This document shows, one piece after another, positions 1-6,078 of a DNA stretch of 8,083 nucleotides. A program made the position numbers and the translations under genes. The stretch is from Bacteroidales bacterium (GTDB lineage: Bacteria > Bacteroidota > Bacteroidia > Bacteroidales > UBA932), in contig JAFYIK010000075.1 in assembly GCA_017538685.1 (NCBI GenBank), forward strand, positions 1 through 8,083. The letters run 5' to 3'. The notes under the pieces are model-generated. The model did no database searches. It worked only from the letters and a program-made list of their open reading frames with translations, and was not told the DNA's origin. The first letter of the stretch is position 1; each line of letters opens with the position of its first letter.

Positions 1-495
1 GAAGGCGTCCTGGAACGCGGCGGCGTGGTGCTTGTACCAGGTCACGAACTTCTGCCGGGCGTATTTCGGGAAGGTACGCTTTTCGCTGATGCCGAGGACT
101 CCGTCCATAACCGACTTCGTGATCCCAAGGCCGAGCACAGGGTTGGCGAGACCGGCAAGCGGCACGGTCATCGTGCCGACGGTGTCCGTGCTGGCGAGCA
201 TACGGTCGCGCAGGGGGTGCGAGGGCTTGCCGTACTTGAGCCTGTTCACGGCGATTATGTCCGCCACCTTCACGCCGGAGGGGCATACCACCTCGCAGCG
301 TTTGCAGTTCAGGCAGAACTTGAGGGAATAGTCGAAGAACTCAGGGTCCTTGAGGCGATAGCGCTCGCCGTCGGGGCCCGCCTGCTTCGGGCCGGGATAA
401 TAGGGGTTCACGGCGTGCATCGGACACACGTCCGTGCAGAGATTGCACTTCAGGCACATCTCCAGATTCGCTGCGCTGATATTGGTCTCCTGCAT
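1..495 (-). CDS. glpC: Anaerobic glycerol-3-phosphate dehydrogenase subunit C, N-terminal part (cut by window edge)
   Basis: This is the iron-sulphur subunit that anchors the GlpAB dehydrogenase at the inner membrane and passes electrons to quinone. The first 165 residues are visible, read from the ATG at 495; the reading frame is open to base 1, so the C-terminal part lies outside the window. Two ferredoxin-type motifs are seen: CLKCNLCTDVCP (Cys14, 17, 20, 24) and CLNCKRCEVVCP (Cys61, 64, 67, 71), the pattern of GlpC and of related CCG-domain subunits. The cysteine-rich CCG repeats expected further on cannot be checked here. The gene starts 5 bp after the glpB stop, so it is the third gene of a glpABC operon. 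No strong Shine-Dalgarno is present; a weak AAGGG abuts the ATG. The alternative, a heterodisulfide-reductase-like subunit of another complex, is unlikely beside glpA and glpB. Confidence 0.93.
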   Translation of the reverse strand, partial: MQETNISAANLEMCLKCNLCTDVCPMHAVNPYYPGPKQAGPDGERYRLKDPEFFDYSLKFCLNCKRCEVVCPSGVKVADIIAVNRLKYGKPSHPLRDRMLASTDTVGTMTVPLAGLANPVLGLGITKSVMDGVLGISEKRTFPKYARQKFVTWYKHHAAAFQDAF

Positions 496-500
496 ATCCC

Positions 501-1013
501 TTACTTTTTAGCGATTATATCCCCGAAGGCCTGCAGATTCTTAATCGGCTTGCCGTCTTTCAGGACCATATTAGGGGCTAGCGTCTTCACGCCGAATTTC
601 TCGAACGGCTGGGGCGCGAAGAAATCCTCGTCGCACCATTTTTCCGTATCCTTGTCGTATTCCACGTCCGCGCCGAAAACCGGCTCCCAAACTTTCTCCA
701 TATCGGACTTCAAGCCGCCGCTTACGAAACGGCCTGACGCTAGGATGTAGCGCTCCGCCTCCAGAGGCGTGTCTCCAAAGTTTTCCGTGAACAGGCGTTT
801 GACCGAGCCGTCTTCGTTCCATTCCACCTTCTTCACAGCATCCGAGCAAAGGAGCGTGCCGCCGGCCTGGACGAACCTGGCCCTTTCTTCGGGCGAGACG
901 CCGATAAGGCCGCCTTTCGCGATCAGGCACACGGACTTCTTCTCTATTATCCAGTAGAGGCCAACCTCGGCGTCTTTGCGGTCGCCGCCTATGATGATGA
1001 CATCGAATTTCAT
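501..1013 (-). CDS. glpB: Anaerobic glycerol-3-phosphate dehydrogenase subunit B, reduced form (170 aa)
   Basis: GlpB is normally a flavoprotein-like subunit of about 419 residues that pairs with GlpA. Here only 170 residues are present. The start (MKFDVIIIGG) matches the GlpB N-terminus, but the following GGxAG glycines are replaced by DRKDAE, so the Rossmann FAD motif is broken. From about residue 45 the protein resembles the E. coli C-terminal half: a FVxxGG segment, VKKV, ILASGRFVSGGL, then DFFAPQPFEKFGV and IKNLQAFGDI. It stops before the usual C-terminal GGG-containing tail. Relative to E. coli, by recalled alignment, roughly 200 central residues and about 35 C-terminal residues are missing. 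The frame is clean, its ATG overlaps the glpA stop by 4 bp, and an AAGGAGG lies 7 nt upstream, so the gene looks maintained rather than decayed. It may be a structural linker between GlpA and GlpC; that role is inference. Confidence 0.85.
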   Translation of the reverse strand: MKFDVIIIGGDRKDAEVGLYWIIEKKSVCLIAKGGLIGVSPEERARFVQAGGTLLCSDAVKKVEWNEDGSVKRLFTENFGDTPLEAERYILASGRFVSGGLKSDMEKVWEPVFGADVEYDKDTEKWCDEDFFAPQPFEKFGVKTLAPNMVLKDGKPIKNLQAFGDIIAKK

Positions 1014-2584
1014 TTGGCTGCCTCCTTATAAAGATTTCTTATATGTTCTGCCTCGCGCATCTGGTCTCCCCAGCACACGGGCTTGATTCCTTTCCAACGC
1101 TCGCGCAGGAAATCCTTTGCGAGCTGCTCAGCCTTGTCCGGCGTTCCAAGTTCCTCCGCCAGCACTTTCGCCGCTTTAAGGACACAGAACGAACTCTGGC
1201 AGGTTCCCATCCCCACACGCGTGCGTCTTCTGAGGTCGTCCAGAGTTTTCACGCCCAGTTCCTTGACGGCGTATGCAATCTCGGCGCGGGTTACGTGTTC
1301 GCACTCGCATATTTCTTCGGAGCGGTCTTTCGAGAAGTCCATCTTTGTGATCCGGGCGCCCTGACGGCCGAAAGCCGCCTTCTGCCCCACCGTCCAGGTC
1401 TTATGCGATAGTTTCTGAGCCTGGGGCTCCGAGCCGGGAAGGGGCTTGACGGCGGTCTCGCAAGGTTTTTCCAGACCGAGTTTCTGGCAGATCAGGTCAG
1501 TCGTCTGCTCAGCCATAAGCCTGTACGTCGTGAGTTTTCCGCCGGTGATGGAAACAAAGCCACGTATTCCGTCCCTCTTCGAATGATCCAGAAGGACTAT
1601 GCCGCGGCTTACGTTGCGTCCGGAAGGGTCGCTGTCGTCTGCGACCAGCGGCCGGACGCCCGCATAGGCACGAATGATGCGCGTGCTCGCGAGAGAAGGC
1701 ACCAGTTTGCAACCCTCGGTAAGCAGTATCTCCACTTCCCTGCGGGTCACCTTCATATCGTCACATTCCTCGAACGGAACTTTGTCGGAAGTCGTGCCTA
1801 TTACGCTCACAACGTCTCCCGGCACCAGGATGTCCGCATTCGCCGGCTTGCGACAGCGGTTGATAACCATCTTCGCGGCGCGGTGGCCGAAGACCAGCAG
1901 CGCACCCTTCGAAGGAAGCATCCCGATGTGCGCGCCCGCAAGTTCGGCGATATGCGCGCCCCAGATGCCGGCCGCATTGACGGTGTAATGGGCTCTGATA
2001 GCTTTAATTTCTCCGGTGTGGACATTTCGGATACGGACACCGGTGATGGTGACCATTTCCTTAAGGAATTCCACCACCTCCCAGCCGGTGAGGATGTCGG
2101 CGCCGTGCAACTTCGCGTCGAGCACGTTCGCGGCCACCAGCCGGAACGGATCGACCGACGCGTCAGGCACCCTCACGGCGCCGATAATCCCGGGGTTGAT
2201 CTCCGGCTCGAGTCTGAGCGCGAGCTTCGGGTCCAGCACTTCCGCCTTGATTCCCGCCGCCTTGCAACTCTCCACGAACTTCGCCTGGTACTCCAGGCCG
2301 TCTTCAGGAAGGGTTATGAAAAGACCCTCGGTCTCCTCCACGCAGGATGCGGCGATACGTCTCAGGATGAGGTTTTCGCCTATGCATTCGGCGGCGGATT
2401 CCCGGTCGTTGACGGCATAACGCGCACCGCTATGGAGAAGGCCGTGGTTACGGCCTGACGCTCCGTCCGCGATGTCCGCACGCTCCACAAGCAGCGTCCG
2501 CAGCCCGCGCATCGCGCAGTCGCGCGCCGTTCCCGCTCCCGTCGCTCCCCCGCCTATGATTATCACATCGTATTCCGTTCTCAT
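1010..2584 (-). CDS. glpA: Anaerobic glycerol-3-phosphate dehydrogenase subunit A
   Basis: This is the FAD-containing catalytic subunit that oxidises sn-glycerol 3-phosphate to dihydroxyacetone phosphate, working with GlpB and GlpC. The 524 residues compare with about 542 in E. coli. The N-terminus VIIIGGGATGAGTARD (from residue 7) is the dinucleotide-binding glycine motif, followed by the GRNHGLLHSGARY signature near residues 44-56. AGVRPL (308-313) and TGGKLTTYR (347-355) close the DAO-type FAD domain. A C-terminal BFD-like domain has four cysteines, C426xC428 and C462xxxxC467, expected to hold a [2Fe-2S] cluster. Those cysteines and the adjacent glpB and glpC distinguish it from aerobic GlpD. 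The ATG at 2584 is the only start keeping the full FAD motif without running into the promoter. It is the first gene of the operon and overlaps glpB by 4 bp. Confidence 0.95.
   Translation of the reverse strand: MRTEYDVIIIGGGATGAGTARDCAMRGLRTLLVERADIADGASGRNHGLLHSGARYAVNDRESAAECIGENLILRRIAASCVEETEGLFITLPEDGLEYQAKFVESCKAAGIKAEVLDPKLALRLEPEINPGIIGAVRVPDASVDPFRLVAANVLDAKLHGADILTGWEVVEFLKEMVTITGVRIRNVHTGEIKAIRAHYTVNAAGIWGAHIAELAGAHIGMLPSKGALLVFGHRAAKMVINRCRKPANADILVPGDVVSVIGTTSDKVPFEECDDMKVTRREVEILLTEGCKLVPSLASTRIIRAYAGVRPLVADDSDPSGRNVSRGIVLLDHSKRDGIRGFVSITGGKLTTYRLMAEQTTDLICQKLGLEKPCETAVKPLPGSEPQAQKLSHKTWTVGQKAAFGRQGARITKMDFSKDRSEEICECEHVTRAEIAYAVKELGVKTLDDLRRRTRVGMGTCQSSFCVLKAAKVLAEELGTPDKAEQLAKDFLRERWKGIKPVCWGDQMREAEHIRNLYKEAAK
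1021..1027 (-). promoter_or_regulatory. Strong ribosome binding site for glpB
   Basis: On the minus strand AAGGAGG stands 7 nt before the glpB ATG, inside the last codons of glpA. It is the only full-length Shine-Dalgarno match I see in the window. It fixes the glpB start at 1013, so the short length of GlpB cannot be blamed on a wrongly chosen start. With the ATGA stop/start overlap it suggests both coupled and independent initiation of glpB. Confidence 0.75.
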
Positions 2585-2590
2585 AGTTTA

Positions 2591-2622
2591 CAAATATAAC
2601 AATTTCCTCCGTCCCCACCAAG
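2591..2622 (-). promoter_or_regulatory. Promoter of the glpABC operon, near-leaderless
   Basis: On the minus strand TATATTTG (2598 to 2591) is an exact match to the Bacteroidetes -7 box TAnnTTTG. A CTTG at 2622 to 2619, three of four bases of the TTTG -33 box, sits 20 bp upstream, within the usual spacing. Only six bases separate the -7 box from the glpA ATG at 2584, so transcription should start just before or at the start codon and the leader would be a few nucleotides at most. The elements are seen directly; the start-site position is inferred from the known geometry of these promoters. Confidence 0.65.
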
Positions 2623-2627
2623 TGTAA

Positions 2628-2654
2628 AAGATTTCCCATTTTTCGGGACATCTT
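2628..2654. repeat. 27-bp dyad, copy 1 (glpA-proximal)
   Basis: The arms are AAGATTTCC (2628-2636) and GGACATCTT (2646-2654), complementary at eight of nine positions, around a 9-bp centre CATTTTTCG. It lies 5 bp upstream of the proposed glpA -33 box, with its centre roughly 55 bp before the presumed transcription start, a position suited to an activator or operator site. It could instead fold as a 9-bp stem with a 9-nt loop in RNA. No protein partner is known to me; the sequence does not resemble the E. coli GlpR or FNR sites. Confidence 0.55.
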
Positions 2655-2679
2655 AAGCAATATACCCCCTAAAACGCGC

Positions 2680-2706
2680 AAGATGTCCTATTTTTCGGGA
2701 CACCTT
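2680..2706. repeat. 27-bp dyad, copy 2 (glpA-distal)
   Basis: The arms are AAGATGTCC (2680-2688) and GGACACCTT (2698-2706), with one mismatch, around the centre TATTTTTCG. The 17-bp stretch from the A in the centre to the end of the right arm (2690-2706) matches copy 1 (2638-2654) at 16 positions. The two copies lie exactly 52 bp apart, about five turns of the helix. The conserved centre as well as the arms points to a duplicated unit rather than two independently selected half-site pairs. It ends two bases before the 169-bp inverted-repeat unit. Confidence 0.55.
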
Positions 2707-2708
2707 TA

Positions 2709-2877
2709 ACGCTTTAGTGGATCACCCTCCTGCGGAACTCCAGTCGCTCCGCTCCTTCCGGCCCCTTCCATCCTATCCTTCGTTCTCGCTTCTCTCGAAC
2801 TCGTCTAGGACGGACACCTACCCCCTGCCCCTGTCCGGGGGTGGACAGGTCCGCCGGAGGGTGATACCCTAAAGCGT
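2709..2877. repeat. 169-bp unit with 28-bp terminal inverted repeats; possible terminator or MITE-like element
   Basis: The outer arms 2709-2736 and 2850-2877 are complementary at 25 of 28 positions; both read ACGCTTTAG at the outer edge and ATCACCCTCC further in. The interior is strongly pyrimidine-rich on the plus strand (about 2738-2805) and ends in a second hairpin directly inside the right arm. The unit begins within the last codons of the thioesterase gene: its right arm encodes the final Thr-Leu and the TAG stop. No clear target-site duplication is seen and there is no room for a transposase. It fills most of the gap between two co-directional operons, so it could stop transcription of the upstream one, although no U-tract is obvious. 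Whether it recurs in the genome cannot be judged here. Confidence 0.6.
2830..2849. repeat. Inner hairpin of the inverted-repeat unit
   Basis: CCTGTCC (2830-2836) and GGACAGG (2843-2849) are perfect complements around a 6-base GGGGGT loop. The hairpin abuts the right terminal arm of the 169-bp unit. It is not followed by a T-run on either strand, so it is not a textbook intrinsic terminator by itself. Confidence 0.5.
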
Positions 2878-3273
2878 CAGTTCAGAAAGTTTCGCAGTGA
2901 GATCGGGCCACTTGTCGGCGTAGACGACGGGACGGTGGTCCGGACCCAGGAAGCAGTGCGTGCTAGTGGCCCGGCAGACAAGTGCGCCGCCGGATTTCAT
3001 CGTGTAGGCGAAGGTCACTTTCAAATCAGACATTTCCTTAACGCGAACTTCGATTTCGATGCGGTCCGGGAAGGTCGTAGGCTTTTTAAAGTCTATTGCC
3101 AATGACACCACGGGGGAAACTATGCCTTCTTCTTCCATCTTCTCGAAGGGATAGCCCAGTTGGTTCAGGAGATCGATGCGGGCTTCTTCCATAAAACGAG
3201 CATAGTAGGAATGGTGCGTGATGCCCATTCGGTCGCATTCGTAGTACTTTACTTCGTGGATATAGGTGGTCAT
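2869..3273 (-). CDS. Acyl-CoA thioesterase, hotdog fold (YbgC / 4-hydroxybenzoyl-CoA thioesterase family)
   Basis: This is probably a cytosolic thioesterase hydrolysing an acyl-CoA; the natural substrate cannot be read from the sequence. The 134-residue length is typical of single-domain hotdog enzymes. The N-terminal signature YYECDRMGITHHSYYARFMEEAR (residues 10-32) fits the family pattern D-x-x-G-x-x-x-H-x-x-Y, with Asp14 in the place of the catalytic aspartate and His20 or His21 and Tyr23 or Tyr24 following. Later strands (VVSLAIDFKKPTTFPDRIEI) match the usual substrate-channel strand. The start ATG overlaps the stop of the lipoprotein gene by 4 bp, suggesting translational coupling as the last gene of a three-gene operon. 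The TAG stop and last two residues lie inside the terminal arm of the inverted-repeat unit. Tol-Pal-linked YbgC is not supported, as no tol genes are near. Confidence 0.85.
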   Translation of the reverse strand: MTTYIHEVKYYECDRMGITHHSYYARFMEEARIDLLNQLGYPFEKMEEEGIVSPVVSLAIDFKKPTTFPDRIEIEVRVKEMSDLKVTFAYTMKSGGALVCRATSTHCFLGPDHRPVVYADKWPDLTAKLSELTL

Positions 3274-4127
3274 AGGCTGTATTCGAGATATTGAATCAGG
3301 CGCTCGGTGGGGGCGTCTTTCATAATCACGGTCATATCCGGACCAAGAAGGTAGACCGAAGGAATGGCGCGTATGTGGTATATAGTGTCGTTCCTTAACG
3401 TGAAAAGCGGATCGAAGCCGGTGTGCCAGGTCTTCGGGTAGTTCGGCAGATAATCGCGCCAGGCGTCCAGGTCCTCGTCGATATAGATGTTCACGACCGC
3501 GACATAGCCGGCATTCAGCGCAGCCTGAATGGGCTGTGAGGCTGCGATTTCGTCAATTATTCCCTTACAGGCGTTGCATCCGGGGTTGCTGAAAAACAGG
3601 ATCGTGTAGCCAGCCTGAATCTCATAGAGGTGGTGCCGGCGGCCGCGGGCGTCTTCCCAGACGAAGTCCGTGGCCTTTGAGCCGACCGGATTCAGGGCGC
3701 AAACCTTGGCGAGCGCCAGCATCTCGGGAGTGCCGATATGAGCGGCGAGGGCGCCATAGAAATCTTCGTCGCGATAGGGCGAATTGGGGTCGTAGAGATA
3801 TTTTTCGGCCAGCGGGAGGATGCGCTCAGGCGCTTTGTCGTAGCCGGAGAGCAGCGATTTCGCAGCCACCGCGCGGCTCGTGTATTCCGTCAGAGCGACC
3901 CAGTTGCTGAACGCCTGCTCGAGCGAGACGCTGTCTATCTCAGGTTTGTAGTTCTGCCAGTAATGCTCCAGCACATATTCCGCCCTCTCGGATCCATCGT
4001 CCATCATCGCCGGGGGATTCGGCACTTGCAGCGCGACGGTCGTCGTCTCCGACTTCTTCTGCTTCTGTCCGCCGACGCACGCAACAGCGAAGATGGCTGT
4101 CAAGAGTAATATGGACAGACGTTTCAT
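3270..4127 (-). CDS. Lipoprotein with DUF5106-like region and thioredoxin-fold domain
   Basis: The product is predicted to be an envelope lipoprotein of 285 residues. The start MKRLSILLLTAIFAVAC gives a short basic end, a hydrophobic core and a lipobox ending at Cys17. Residues of about 40-140 form a helical region resembling the DUF5106 domain found ahead of thioredoxin domains in Bacteroidetes. The thioredoxin part begins near residue 150 (SKATDFVWED), has the strand YTILFFSNPGC, the CNAC redox motif at Cys184 and Cys187, and the cis-proline in AIPSVYL (Pro256). CNAC is an unusual dipeptide for a TlpA/ResA-type protein, so it is unclear whether it oxidises, reduces or isomerises disulphides. 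The gene begins 3 bp after the acetyltransferase stop and overlaps the thioesterase start, so it sits mid-operon. The assignment to the thioredoxin fold is firm; the partner is unknown. Confidence 0.85.
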   Translation of the reverse strand: MKRLSILLLTAIFAVACVGGQKQKKSETTTVALQVPNPPAMMDDGSERAEYVLEHYWQNYKPEIDSVSLEQAFSNWVALTEYTSRAVAAKSLLSGYDKAPERILPLAEKYLYDPNSPYRDEDFYGALAAHIGTPEMLALAKVCALNPVGSKATDFVWEDARGRRHHLYEIQAGYTILFFSNPGCNACKGIIDEIAASQPIQAALNAGYVAVVNIYIDEDLDAWRDYLPNYPKTWHTGFDPLFTLRNDTIYHIRAIPSVYLLGPDMTVIMKDAPTERLIQYLEYSL

Positions 4128-4130
4128 ACC

Positions 4131-5258
4131 CTAAATCGCTCTCTTATAGCTCCTGCGGCGCATATAGAACTGCGGATTGTAGGGAGCGAAGATGTTCATC
4201 ACGCGGTAATTGTCCTCGAGCTGGGGATTGTTGTACATAATCTTGACTCCCCTCTTCTTGCAGCTATCCAGAATAAACCTGAACATAGGCATAAACGCGC
4301 CTTTGTTCTGGTAATCGGGATGCACGCCTATCATCAGCGCCTCCAACTCCTCGTTCTTACCCTTGATGGCGCGAAGAAGCGGAATCCAGCCGAACGGGAA
4401 GATCTTGCCCTTGTTCTTGCGGAGCGCCTTCGCGGGTGAAGGCACGCACACCGCGAAACCGACGATATTGTCTTCAGAATCAACGAGTATGCAGAGGAAA
4501 TCCGGATCCATAAGGGCGCCGAAATCGCGGAGAATATTCTCTATCTGACCGTCAGTCAGAGGGATGAACTCATAGAGAGGCGCGAAAGAATCGTTATAGG
4601 TGTGGAACAGCTTCAGGCCGTAGCGCTGAACCATCTCCTTACCGCTAAAGCCCTTCACCACGTGAAGGCCATAGCGCTGCTCGACCATATCCGCGCCGCG
4701 GTAGATGCGGCTGTCGTCATCGGGGAAAGTCACCGTGCGCTGGATCCAATCTACGTCTTTCTCGAAACCGATCTGCTCCAGCAGCGGGCCGTAGTAGTCG
4801 TAGTTATAGATGGTCGTGAACGGCGCGAAGCGGTCGAACCCCTCCACCAGCATACCTTCCTTATCCATATCGGAGAAACCCAGCGGCCCCACGATGCTGT
4901 CCATCCCGAGCGACTTGCCCCACCCGGCGACGGTGTCAATCAGCGCGCGGACCACTTCCACGTCGTTGATATAGTCTATCCAGCCGAAACGCACCTGCTT
5001 CTTCCCCCAGTGCTCGTTTGCCCTGGGGTTGATGATTCCGGTCACACGGCCGACTATCTTCCCGTCCGGGCCATACGCCAGCCAGGACTTGGCCTTGCAG
5101 AACTCGAACGCTGCATTGCCTTCCGGAGTGAGGCTCGTCACCTCATCGGCTTCGATTGCGGGGGTATAGTAAGGGCAGTCTTTGTAGAACTCGTTCTGCC
5201 AGTGAACAAATGCCTTAAGCTGCTTTTTTGTCGTTACCTCGACTATGGTAGGTTTCAT
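4131..5258 (-). CDS. GNAT-like N-acyltransferase family protein
   Basis: A 375-residue soluble protein that I place in the acyl-CoA N-acyltransferase superfamily. The C-terminal part has the acetyl-CoA-binding motif A, EALMIGVHPDYQNKG (residues about 306-320), preceded by a strand with LCILVDSEDNIVGFAV (255-270) and followed by an LEDNYRVMNIF segment (347-357) where GNAT motif B is expected. The N-terminal half (HWQNEFYKDCPYYTP, then WLAYGPDGKIVGRVTGIIN) resembles a second, degenerate GNAT lobe, as in YghO-like proteins. The acceptor is unknown. I chose the ATG at 5258; an upstream in-frame TTG at 5285 would add nine poorly suited residues (an uncharged LVM-rich stretch) and leave almost no leader after the promoter box at 5293-5300. 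It is the first gene of a three-gene operon with 3 bp to the next. Confidence 0.75.
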   Translation of the reverse strand: MKPTIVEVTTKKQLKAFVHWQNEFYKDCPYYTPAIEADEVTSLTPEGNAAFEFCKAKSWLAYGPDGKIVGRVTGIINPRANEHWGKKQVRFGWIDYINDVEVVRALIDTVAGWGKSLGMDSIVGPLGFSDMDKEGMLVEGFDRFAPFTTIYNYDYYGPLLEQIGFEKDVDWIQRTVTFPDDDSRIYRGADMVEQRYGLHVVKGFSGKEMVQRYGLKLFHTYNDSFAPLYEFIPLTDGQIENILRDFGALMDPDFLCILVDSEDNIVGFAVCVPSPAKALRKNKGKIFPFGWIPLLRAIKGKNEELEALMIGVHPDYQNKGAFMPMFRFILDSCKKRGVKIMYNNPQLEDNYRVMNIFAPYNPQFYMRRRSYKRAI

Positions 5259-5292
5259 AACTAACTGTTTTAGTACAACGCACAAATTTCTA

Positions 5293-5300
5293 CAAAATTA
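5293..5300 (-). promoter_or_regulatory. Promoter -7 box for the acetyltransferase-lipoprotein-thioesterase operon
   Basis: On the minus strand TAATTTTG matches the Bacteroidetes TAnnTTTG box exactly. The -33 region is poor: a TTCG at 5325 to 5322 lies 21 bp upstream, inside the divergent radical SAM gene. Initiation a few bases past 5293 would give a leader of about 30 nt before the ATG at 5258, with no Shine-Dalgarno. Confidence 0.5.
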
Positions 5301-5301
5301 G

Positions 5302-5309
5302 TAAATTTG
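5302..5309 (+). promoter_or_regulatory. Promoter -7 box for the radical SAM gene
   Basis: TAAATTTG is an exact TAnnTTTG match only four bases before the ATG at 5314, so the transcript would be leaderless or nearly so. No good TTTG or TTG is seen 17-23 bp upstream. The box is separated by one base from the opposing box of the divergent operon. Confidence 0.5.
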
Positions 5310-5313
5310 ACAA

Positions 5314-6078
5314 ATGCTACGCGAAGAAACTGTTTTCGGGCCCATCAAGAGCCGCCGCCTCGGGAACTCCCTGGGGATTAATCTGCTGCCCACGAAGGGC
5401 AAATTCTGCAATTTCGACTGCATCTACTGCGAATGCGGCTGGAACAAAGACGGCCTGGACGACAAAAAGCTCCCCACCGCCGCCGAAGTGCGCGGGAAGC
5501 TCGAAGACAAGCTCACGCAGCTGCTCCTGGACGGCACGCCGATAGACAGCATCACCTTCAGCGGCGACGGCGAACCGACCCTCAACCCCGAATTCCCGCG
5601 AATAATCGACGACACGCTCAAACTCCGCGACGCCTTCTGCCCCGGTGCGAAGGTCAGCGTGCTGAGCAACGCCACCCGCGCGCACATCCCCGAAATCCGG
5701 GCCGCCCTGCAAAAGGTGGACAACCCCATTATGAAGATCGACGCCCCCACGGACGAGCTCGTCGCCTGCATCAACCATCCCGCACCCGGCTACAGCCTGC
5801 AGCGCGTCATAGAAGCGCTCGAGAAGTTCGAGGGAAATTTCATCCTTCAGACGATGTTCCTGCGTGCCGGCAACTTCGACAGTTCGAGCCCGGAGGTGCT
5901 GGGGCCGTGGATGGACATCGTACGCCACCTTCACCCGCGCGAGGTGATGGTCTACACCATCGACCGTCCCACCCCAGACCAGGGGCTGCAGGCGTTCACG
6001 CAGAACGAACTGCAAGCACTGATCCAGCCGCTTGCAGACGAAGGATTCAACATCCAGGTCAGAGGAGCTAAGAAATAA
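5314..6078 (+). CDS. Radical SAM protein, COG0731-type Fe-S oxidoreductase
   Basis: A 254-residue radical SAM enzyme expected to hold one [4Fe-4S] cluster and cleave S-adenosylmethionine; its substrate is unknown. The cluster motif CNFDCIYC gives Cys32, Cys36 and Cys39 in the CxxxCxxC spacing, preceded by the family-typical VFGPIKSRRLGNSLGINLLP. The second conserved patch is TFSGDGEPTLNP (residues 81-92), the GGE-like SAM-binding strand of this family. A later VLSNAT and IMKIDAP complete the barrel pattern. COG0731 includes the wybutosine-synthesis enzyme TYW1 and many uncharacterised bacterial proteins; the bacterial ones lack the flavodoxin part, as here. The start is supported by the promoter box four bases upstream and by the conserved N-terminus. 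The gene stands alone on its strand and overlaps the next gene tail to tail by 11 bp. Confidence 0.88.
   Translation: MLREETVFGPIKSRRLGNSLGINLLPTKGKFCNFDCIYCECGWNKDGLDDKKLPTAAEVRGKLEDKLTQLLLDGTPIDSITFSGDGEPTLNPEFPRIIDDTLKLRDAFCPGAKVSVLSNATRAHIPEIRAALQKVDNPIMKIDAPTDELVACINHPAPGYSLQRVIEALEKFEGNFILQTMFLRAGNFDSSSPEVLGPWMDIVRHLHPREVMVYTIDRPTPDQGLQAFTQNELQALIQPLADEGFNIQVRGAKK

Noticed and set aside
25..750. Plus-strand open frame of 241 codons across glpC and glpB
   Set aside because: It runs antisense across two well-supported genes and shows no family motif.
501..1013. glpB as a pseudogene
   Set aside because: The short protein has no internal stop or frameshift, a strong ribosome binding site and tight operon spacing, so a maintained reduced gene is more likely than decay.
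1583..2458. Long plus-strand open frame (291 codons) antisense to glpA
   Set aside because: It lies entirely within glpA in the complementary frame, has a His/Arg/Val-rich composition and no recognisable domain; it is a product of GC-rich third positions.
2448..2681. Minus-strand frame of 77 codons across the glpA promoter
   Set aside because: It overlaps glpA in another frame and spans the promoter and a dyad; no ribosome binding site or similarity.
5259..5285. Upstream TTG start for the acetyltransferase, adding nine residues
   Set aside because: The TTG is a rare start, the extra residues are not typical of the family and the promoter box would leave almost no leader; the ATG at 5258 fits better.
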